16,140 nucleotides of DNA. Source: Jimgerdemannia flammicorona. Its lineage: Eukaryota > Mucoromycota > Endogonomycetes > Endogonales > Endogonaceae. How positions within the stretch are numbered: position 1 is the stretch's first letter; each line of letters starts with the position of its first letter. This document shows positions 9,804-16,140 of this stretch, in pieces. The stretch covers positions 1-16,140 of the forward strand of contig RBNI01003318.1 of assembly GCA_003990745.1 (NCBI GenBank). Direction: 5' to 3'. Under the pieces are notes generated by a model. It was not told the origin of the DNA. It saw only the letters and a program-made list of their open reading frames with translations, and did not search any database. The position numbers were made by a program, and so were the translations under genes.

Positions 9804-10007
9804 CTAGTGAAGGGCTATCTAGGGTATACTGAATATAGATGTAGTACTTTAGTACCTTGTTGAGTTGAAATGCAGTCACATAGTACAAGTGTAATCTGAT
9901 ATGTCAAGAAATCATCTGACTGCTGAGTCAGTTCACAGTTATATTATATAAGGCTAATCTAACTATATTATAACGGCTAAGCTATCTATAGATTTAGATA
10001 CTACATA

Positions 10008-11038
10008 TCAACTGAGCTACACTCCCTCTGCCCCTCATAAATATCCATAGCTTAGTACCTCTCTACTTCATAGAAGCCTGATGGAATGCCCTGAACATAC
10101 TTAGTGAAGTCTACCAAATCAGACAAATCTCAAGCTACTACCAGATCAGCCATCTCCTAGAAGATATGGTCGAATACCACTATGATATAGACATTACTTA
10201 GATATCTCAATACCAGAAACTCATTATCTACAAACATCAAGAACTCTTCTATAAGTATAGTACTGTTATTCTCTATCTCTGAGTTACTACTGCTGAAATA
10301 GTCATTACTCTGTCCTATGGCCAAATAGATGATATGATATAAGAACTCAACTATAAATACCTCAAGTATGTTCAGACTATAGACAGAACCTTCTCACACC
10401 CCAATGACCATATCCTACAGATGCCCCAAGTCAGATATATCATGAAGGACATCTATAATATAATCTGATTTGATGAAGATAAAGCAGAAGACAATGATCC
10501 CTCTGATGCCAATATGACCTCCAGCCAAGAATCCCTACTAATCCTAATTACTCCACCAATTTTGCTGATAAACTTACAATAGTTCATAACCACCTATGAG
10601 ACATATTGGGACAATAACCACTGGCATGAGTACTAATCCATATTTACTCCTGATTATTTCAACTACAATAAAGAGACTGGAGAACATAACCTGTACCTCC
10701 AGACAACTCTTAAGATTGAACCAACAACTCTGCTACCTAAGTATAAACAATATGAACCACAGCCACCAGCTTACTACAATCCAGCAATTCATAGTACCAT
10801 AACTTATAGAAGGTATGCAGACAGTGAATCTGATGAAAGCAAAGATGATACACCCCTCCTTCACCCACCAACACCTTATCCAGTATACAAGATAGATGAT
10901 GCTATTCTATGAGACAGTGATGAAGTTCTAATGTATTATTATCTCAGTGAATAGAGAGAATTAATCCACAAACAACTCTTTTTAGATAACTACTTCATCA
11001 GAGATAATATTATTGAAGACTATCCAGATAACATCTAA
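10008..11038 (+). pseudogene. LTR-borne ORF, truncated and heavily decayed copy
   Basis: Plus-strand counterpart of the LTR-embedded gene at 11887-12984, starting at about its codon 18 and keeping frame to a TAA at 11036-11038. About ten in-frame stops (TGA, TAA, TAG) interrupt it, but no net frameshift. Conserved stretches include LSYGQIDDMI, DRTFSHPNDHILQMPQV, NYNKETGEHNLYLQTTL, ITYRRYADSESDESKDD and the tail LFLDNYFIRDN. It keeps Trp (TGG) in NHWHEY, where the other copy has a TAG stop, showing that the latter arose by a G to A change. No known domain is recognised. Confidence 0.7.
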
Positions 11039-11202
11039 ATCTATAGATAGCTTAGCAGTCATAGTATAGTAAGATTAGCCTTGTACAATGTGACTGTGAA
11101 CTGACTCAGCAGTCAGACAATCTCTTGATATGTCAGATCATACTTATACTATATGACTGTATTCTGACTCAGCAAGGTACTAAGTGCTACACCCATATTT
11201 AG
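10008..11202 (+). mobile_element. Inverted internal LTR fragment of the same family
   Basis: The reverse complement of this stretch matches 11724-12932 of the complete LTR along its whole length. Both LTR ends are missing. The left end is a junction with an LTR piece in the other orientation, and the right end (ACACCCATATTTAG) is where the younger chromovirus inserted. The sequence that follows this point in an intact LTR (CATAGTCC) is absent here and should lie beyond the window's right edge. By eye it has one CpG, against more than twenty in the matching part of 11724-12932. Confidence 0.88.
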
Positions 11203-11690
11203 TGTAAGAGGGTTGCTTTTTAGGGTAACCGTTACGTAGTTCTGGAAGGGTTTTCTGGAAGTTCTAGATATTCTGAAAGACTGTTTTCTTATGGTCAAGA
11301 TCAATTTCGTATGGAGTACATCCTCTACGCTTATTGATTTCAAGATCAGGTTGACGTCTCAACCAAAGTCCTTTCAATGGACTAGTTCTGGATATTCAGG
11401 ATTTTCCGTATTTCAGGAAGTTTAAGAAACTAAGACCAGCTTAGTTGAATTGGCATATTGCTGCAGACAATACCCAATTAGGAAATTTCGTGATGGGGTT
11501 AGGAGTAGGACCTAACGGAGAGCGGATTTACTTAAGAATGGTGTGTGGGTTATCAAATAGATTTATTCTCTATTCATGATATTGCTATACTAGGAGTAGT
11601 TATGTGGGGGGATATTGGGGAAGTGCTCAGGAGTTGTGTTCGGATTGTTCAGGTGTTTAAGTCTGAGATTTTGAGGTCTGGGAGAGGGGG

Positions 11691-11698
11691 TATTTATA
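11691..11698 (-). promoter_or_regulatory. TATA box of the LTR (element promoter)
   Basis: Minus-strand TATAAATACCCCC, with a CT-rich stretch (CCTCTCCCAG) just downstream, conserved in the old LTR at 9796-9803. It lies downstream of the LTR ORF, so transcription from here would start the genomic RNA and leave the ORF in U3. Confidence 0.6.
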
Positions 11699-11817
11699 CT
11701 AGTGAGGGGCTATCTGGACTATGCTAAATATGGGTGTAGCACTAAGTGCTTTGCTGAGTTGGAATGCAGTCACGTAGTACAAGTGTAATCTGACATGTCA
11801 AGAGATCATCTGACTGC

Positions 11818-11824
11818 TGAGTCA
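11818..11824. promoter_or_regulatory. TGAGTCA bZIP-type site in the LTR
   Basis: TGAGTCA is the palindromic-type AP-1/Gcn4 consensus. It is kept in the old LTR at 9924-9930 and in the inverted fragment at 11102-11108. It lies between the LTR ORF and the LTR TATA box. Confidence 0.35.
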
Positions 11825-11886
11825 GTTCACAGTTACATCATACAGGGCTAATCTAACTATATTATGACTGCTAAGCTATTTATGGT

Positions 11887-12984
11887 TTAGGCACTGTCTG
11901 GATAGTCTTTGATGACATCACCATCGATTGCATCATCTCTGATGAAGTAGTCATCTAGGAAAAGTGGTTCGTGGATTACTTCTCCTTGTTCACTAAGGTA
12001 GTAATACATTGGAACTTCATCTCTGTCCTACAGGATAGCATCATCCATCTCATATGCTGGATAAGGTATTGGGGGGTGAAGGAGTGGTGCATCGTTTTCA
12101 CTTTCATCAGATTCGCTGTCTGCATACCTTCTATAGGTTATAGCATTATGAGTTGCGGGGTTGTAGTATGCTGGCAGCTGTGGTTCATATCGCTCGTACT
12201 TGGGTGGTGGAGTTGTTGGTTCACTCTCGAGGGTTGTCTGAAGGTACAGATTGTGTTCTCCGGTTTCTTCGTTGTAGTTGAAGTAATCAGGGGTGAATGT
12301 AGATTGATATTCGTACTAGTGGTCATTGTCCCAATAAGTCTTGTATGTGGTTATGAACTATTGTAAGTTCATCGGCAGAGTTGGCAGTGTGATCAGAGTT
12401 GGTAGAGATCCTTGGCTTGAGGTCATGTCGGCGTCAGAAGGATCATTGTCTTCTGCTTCATCTTTGTCAAAGTTGATTATATCATAGATATCCTTCATGG
12501 CGTATCCCACTTGGGGCATTTGCAGGATATGGTCCTCAGAGTGCGGGAAGGTTCTGTCTGTGGTTTCAACATACTCAAGATACTTGTGATTGAGTTCTTG
12601 TATCATGTCGTCGATTTGGCCATAGGACAGGGTAGCAACCATTTCGCTAGTAGTAACTCAGAGGCAGGGAATAAAGGTGCTGTACTTGTAGAAAAGTTCT
12701 CGGTGTTTGCGGGCAATGAGCTTCTGGTGTTGAGACATCTGGGTAATGTCTGTATCATGGCGGTGTTCAACCATGTCTTCCAGGAGGCGGCTGATCTGGT
12801 AGTAGCTTGAGATTTGTCCGATCCGGTGGGCCTTGTTAAGCATGTTCAGGGCATTCCATCAGGCTTCCACAAAATAGAGAGGTGCTTGGCTGTAGATATT
12901 CATGAGGGGCAGAGGGGGTGTGGCTCGGTTGACAATGGCATTCCAAATGTCAGCACGGATGCGGTTGTAGATCTCGGTAGTCAT
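11887..12984 (-). pseudogene. Unknown 366-codon ORF embedded in the LTR U3
   Basis: The frame begins at ATG 12984 (MTTEIYNRIRADIWNA) and ends at TAA 11887-11889. An in-frame ATG at 13041 would add 19 residues but lies only about 13 nt from the TATA box, so 12984 is preferred. There are five in-frame stops: TGA 12856-12858, TGA 12655-12657, TAG 12355-12357, and TAG in DH*YEY and IL*DRD. No frameshift occurs. The N-terminal half is mixed and probably helical (YYQISRLLEDMVEHRH, QIDDMIQELNHKYLEYVET). The C-terminal half is Pro/Tyr/Asp/Glu-rich and acidic. No signal peptide, membrane segment or catalytic motif is seen. All stops are one transition from Arg, Gln or Trp codons. I cannot assign a family; an accessory protein of the element is an inference from location. 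Confidence 0.7.
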
Positions 12985-13053
12985 GTTTGTGTGTTTAGAA
13001 GTTGTGGTTGTTGTTTGTTTTGGTTCTCTGTTTCGACGCATCTCGGGGCTGGG

Positions 13054-13060
13054 TATATAT
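13054..13060 (-). promoter_or_regulatory. TATA box upstream of the LTR ORF
   Basis: Minus-strand ATATATACCCAGCCCCGAG lies about 70 nt before ATG 12984. It is a plausible separate promoter for the LTR-borne ORF. The inverted copy does not reach this far, so conservation cannot be tested here. Confidence 0.45.
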
Positions 13061-13120
13061 GCATTTGTTCTAGATTGGTAAGATCCTGTTTGTGTGAATC
13101 TTGTGTTCCATGACTTAGTA

Positions 13121-13167
13121 TTGACTCAGCTTTGTGTACTGTGACTTCTGTTTGACTCAGCTTTGTG
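13121..13167. promoter_or_regulatory. Two direct TTGACTCAGCTTTGTG repeats (bZIP-type sites)
   Basis: The 16-mer TTGACTCAGCTTTGTG occurs at 13121-13136 and 13152-13167, 31 bp apart, each with TGACTCA. They lie 60-110 bp upstream of the TATA box of the LTR ORF, a position expected of activator sites. Binding is inferred from the consensus only. Confidence 0.4.
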
Positions 13168-13240
13168 ATCTTGCAGGTGATTTTCAGATTTGTTCGGAGA
13201 TCGCGTGTGATTTCTGTGGCTTGGAGGTTGTGTGCTTACA

Positions 13241-13254
13241 ACTCTCCCCTTCTT
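13241..13254 (-). other. Polypurine tract
   Basis: Minus-strand AAGAAGGGGAGAGT abuts the LTR start TGTAAG at 13240. This is the standard second-strand primer position in Ty3/gypsy elements and fixes the LTR boundary. Confidence 0.85.
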
Positions 13255-13664
13255 AGCTTTCGACGTCCTCGTTGGGGCCTTCTAATTTTGTTCTAGTGTT
13301 GTTACACTGTTTAGGAGGTCAAAAGTCCGGTAAAGTCCATTTTTTCCAGAAAGTGGCATGCTTGTAGTACAGTTGCCTAATGTGTTGGATTCACACGTTA
13401 AAGGGTTATGTGTTCAATGCCGTGTGCCAGAGATGATTCTGACGTCATTCTCTGCTGGAGAATTTCCTCTAAGGAATCTTCTTAAATGTCTGCGCCTTGT
13501 TTCCCACCAGTGGTACGGGGAGAATAGGCTTGCTTTCGGTTTTGCTATTTTTCTAGAGAATTGGTATTCTTGACTTGCTGAGTTCTTAGTTTTGTTCATG
13601 ATAATTATAATGTTCAGGATAGTAATATATGTTGTATACTGATAGGTGCAGGACTATTCAGGTT
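13255..13664 (-). other. Untranslated region between pol and the polypurine tract
   Basis: About 410 bp with no convincing gene. A 61-codon minus-strand frame at 13414-13599 (basic, RRRHLRRFL) is too short to support. A CRE-like palindrome TGACGTCA lies at 13440-13447. Confidence 0.5.
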
Positions 13665-16139
13665 TCAGTTGTTCAAGGAATCATATTCCTGAACTAAGTC
13701 AGTAGCATTCTGGAGATTGGTCTTAGATTCCCACATTGCATCATGGATCGGATAACCTTTCCATTTAATGAGATACTCAGGGTGGTTCTTGTGGCCACAT
13801 TTGTTGAGGATTTGTTCAACTTTGTATTCTTCCTGGTCATTAATAATGACAGGTGCAGGTGGTTTTGTAGTTCGGTTCAGGAATAGTTCATCATCATTAT
13901 CATTGTATTGCTTGAGACGTTGGACATTGAAGACTGGGTGAATCTTAATAGTATCTGGTAGCACCAATTTGTAGGAGGTCAGAGAGACTTGTGAAATGAC
14001 TTCAAAAGGTCCAATGAACTTGCTGTTCAGCTTTGTAGATGGTCTGTGCTTGAGGTTGTCAACTCGGTATCCTCGGATGTCTAATAGAACTTTTTCTCCA
14101 ATATCGAAGGTTTCTTCTCAGCGATGTTGGTTAACATACTGTGACTGTTGTTCTTGAGCTCATGATAAGTTCTCAATTGCGATCTGGCTTAGATTACGCA
14201 TTCGGAGTAAGAATTCTTCAACAGCTTCAACCGTAGAGAGTTCTTCAGTGGTTCAGGTGAGTGTCAGAGGAGTGTTTGGGTTTAGTCCAGTATTGGCAAA
14301 GAATGGGGTCATTCCAAGAGAGGCTTGCTTGCTGTTGTTATAGGCAAACTTGACTGCAGTGAGGTGTTCGTGCCAATCATCTTGTCTGTAGGAAACATAG
14401 TTTCTTAGCATTTGTTCCAGAGTTCGGTTCATTCTTTTAGTTTGGCCATCAGTTTCAGGATGAAAGGCTATAGATAATGTAAGTTTCATTCCAAGGTGTG
14501 CATGGAGGGCTTTTCAAAAGTGGCTGGTGAATTTCAGATCTCAGTCACTAACAATGATCTTAGAGAGACCATGATAGCGGAAGATATTGTCAAACAAGAG
14601 TGTAGCTATGTCTGGTGCTGTTGCAGTGGTGGTAGTTGGTACAAAGTGAGCTTGTTTGCTGAGATAGTCCACAAAGACAACAATTACATCTTTCCCGTTC
14701 TTGGTTTGGGGTAGTTGTACAATGAAGTCCATAGAGACTTGTTCCCAATTAGTGGATGGTACTGGGATAGGGTGGAGTAGACCAGGTTTTGCTAGTGTTG
14801 AGGACTTGTTTCATTGGCAGGCATCACAGGAAGTAATGTAGGTCTTTAGTTGATCTGCCATTCGGGTCCAATAGAAGTTCCAGGAGATAACTTCGTAGCA
14901 TTTATCAAATCCTAAATGTCCAGCTGTAGGGGCATCATGACATTCGAATAGGATAGTCCTTCGGAGGTCTCGGTTGTTTGGAACATACAGTCTGTCCTTG
15001 TAGTAGATAGCATTGTCCTTGAGTTGGTATTGATTGTACCAGGTATACTTGTCAGCATCGTCACTGTTCAGGATTTCTTGGAGTGCTTGAGCTTCCTTAT
15101 CATCAGCACATGCTGCGATAATTTGTTCCATGATGGAGTTTGTAACCAGGGTGAGAGTTTGGATGACTTCTTCAATAGGTGGTCTGGAGATTGCATCGGC
15201 AACAATGTTTTCCTTGCCAGGGTGGTACTGGATTTCGTAGTCAAAGTTGGTGAGGACTTTCATCCATCTGGCTTGCTTTCGAGAAAGAGTAGCCTGGGTC
15301 TTGATGTTGACTAATGACTTGTGGTCAGTCAATACAGTGAAGTGTGCTCCTTCTAGGTATGGTCGCCATTTGATTAGAGTGTCTACGATGGCTAACATTT
15401 CCTTCTCATGAGTTATGTAGTTGATTTCGGCATCGTTGAACTTGCGGGAGTGATAGGCCACAGGGTGTCCTTCTTGCATGAGTACTGCTCCAAGGACTAG
15501 GTCAGAGGCATCAGTAGTAACTTCATATGGTAGGGCAGGGTTTGCTGCTTGAAGTACTGGAGTGGTTATCAAGGCATCTTTCAATGCTTGAAAGGTAGTA
15601 TCTTGTTCAGGTCCCCAATTTGCAAGATTGTTGAAGTCTTTTTCTTGTTTCATGGTCCAGGGTTGTTCTTCTTTCTTGTTGTGCTTGGTCATTTGGGTAA
15701 GGGCAGTGGCGATTTTGGCAAAGTTGGCAACAAATCGTCTGTAATAGTTTGCTAATCCCAGGAATGACTGGAGGTCTTTCAGCTTCTTGGGTCTGGGCCA
15801 ATCCTTGATTGTGGAGATTTTGCTGGGGTCCACTTTGATTCCATTTGGTGTAACGATGTGTCCAAGGAACTGGATTTCCTTCAGGAGGAATTCGCACTTG
15901 CTGAGTTTTGCGAAGAGTCTGTTTTCTCGGAGTTTCAGTAGTACTAGTTCAAGGTGTTCGAGATGTTCCTTCAGGGTTTTGCTGAAGACTAGGATGTCAT
16001 CAATATAGACAATAATGAATTTGTCCAGGTATGGGTGTAGGATGGTGTTCATCAGTGTTTGGAAGGTTGCTGGAGCATTAGTTAAGCCAAAAGGCATAAC
16101 CAGGAACTCAAAATGTCCATAGCGAGTTCGGAAGGCTGT
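13665..16139 (-). pseudogene. pol: Chromovirus pol: RT end, RNase H, integrase and chromodomain, six in-frame TGA
   Basis: A single frame from the window edge to TGA 13665-13667, interrupted by TGA at 14811, 14541, 14514, 14253, 14160 and 14118 but never shifted. Counting from Met 16097: RT motif YIDD at residues 31-34; RT/RNase H connection with [11 protein letters not shown]; RNase H acidic residues in TTDAS (D196), HEKEML (E233), LTDHKSL (D258) and VADAISR (D301); integrase zinc finger H387, H394, C424, C427. The integrase core has MDFI for the first Asp and IVSD for the second. The Glu expected 36 residues on, in the usual DGQTER block, is Lys (AAA, 14436-14438). A chromodomain (YLIKWKGYP, MWE) is C-terminal and would target insertion to heterochromatin. 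Inactive as it stands. Confidence 0.92.
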
Positions 16140-16140
16140 C

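Larger units (their letters stand above)
9277..10003 (-). mobile_element. Old LTR fragment (3' part) of the chromovirus family, minus strand
   Basis: Plus-strand 9277-10003 matches 11203 to about 11900, starting with the same terminus TGTAAGAGGG. It holds the LTR promoter TATA box and the R/U5 region but stops near where the LTR's internal reading frame would end. Differences from the complete LTR are mainly C/T and G/A. It is joined at about 10003-10008 to an LTR piece in the opposite orientation. It carries no gene. Confidence 0.88.
11203..13240 (-). repeat. Complete 3' LTR, 2,038 bp, containing an ORF
   Basis: Termini are the perfect inverted hexamer TGTAAG (11203-11208) and CTTACA (13235-13240). 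The right end abuts a polypurine tract, and the left end is confirmed by an equal boundary in the old LTR at 9277. In element direction it holds a U3 of about 1.5 kb with a 366-codon frame, then a TATA box about 1,540 bp in, then about 490 bp of R/U5. LTRs of fungal chromoviruses are usually a few hundred bases, so this one is unusually long. Confidence 0.88.
11203..16140 (-). mobile_element. Ty3/gypsy chromovirus, younger copy, 3' LTR and part of pol, truncated by the window edge
   Basis: Reading right to left: end of RT, RNase H, integrase, chromodomain, untranslated region, polypurine tract and a complete 2,038-bp LTR. Gag, protease and the 5' LTR lie beyond 16140. It inserted into an older inverted LTR of its own family at 11202/11203. 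The last bases before the junction (TTTAG) should reappear after the 5' LTR if a 5-bp target duplication was made. CpG is common here, unlike in the rest of the window, which points to a recent arrival. Confidence 0.9.

Noticed and set aside
11971..12366. 131-codon plus-strand open frame in the LTR
   Set aside because: The minus-strand frame is conserved in the inverted copy while this one is not; the hydrophobic product is a shadow.
13414..13599. Short basic minus-strand frame between pol and the LTR
   Set aside because: Only 61 codons, no homologue recognised, and no second copy in the window to test it.
14118..14813. UGA reassigned as a sense codon
   Set aside because: Other frames here carry TAA and TAG as well as TGA, some TGA replace Arg and others Trp, and transition decay explains all of them.

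Overview
The window is almost entirely nested retrotransposon sequence, and I see no ordinary host gene. It suggests a filamentous fungus with a repeat-rich, methylated genome. The evidence is a Tad1-like LINE (ORF1, then an APE endonuclease, reverse transcriptase and zinc-binding ORF2), a chromodomain-bearing Ty3/gypsy element (chromovirus), and decay dominated by C:G to T:A changes that create stop codons, as expected from RIP-like mutation or deamination of methylcytosine. I cannot name the species.

Layout, left to right. 1-246 is AT-rich sequence with a 32-bp minisatellite that still contains CpG sites. 247-900 (minus) is a decayed open frame. It is interrupted by a LINE insertion and resumes in phase at 9149-9276, next to an LTR end, so it sits where gag would lie in an older minus-strand LTR element. 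901-9148 (plus) is a LINE array: one 6-kb copy with both ORFs and a poly(A) tail, followed head-to-tail by a 5'-truncated 2.2-kb copy with its own tail. One 13-14 bp target-site duplication brackets the pair. 9277-10003 is the 3' third of an LTR on the minus strand, itself interrupted by a pure poly(A)/(T) insertion with target duplications. 10008-11202 is another piece of the same LTR family in the opposite orientation. 11203-13240 is a complete 2,038-bp LTR (TGTAAG...CTTACA) on the minus strand, and 13241-16140 is the 3' part of the body of its chromovirus (end of RT, RNase H, integrase, chromodomain).

The most notable feature is that the LTR itself contains a 366-codon reading frame, seen in two copies. 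It lies in U3 upstream of the TATA box I take to be the element's promoter, and it has a TATA box of its own about 70 nt before its start codon. I do not recognise the product. The frame has stops in both copies but no net frameshift in either, so it was probably once a real gene carried in the LTR.

Inferred history: an older chromovirus inserted on the minus strand; the LINE pair inserted into its gag-like region, and a tail-only LINE insertion hit its LTR; rearrangement left two LTR pieces head to head; a younger chromovirus of the same family then inserted into the inverted LTR piece. The younger element retains CpG and has far fewer stops. No coding region here is intact, and every recognisable enzyme has either stops or a lost catalytic residue.
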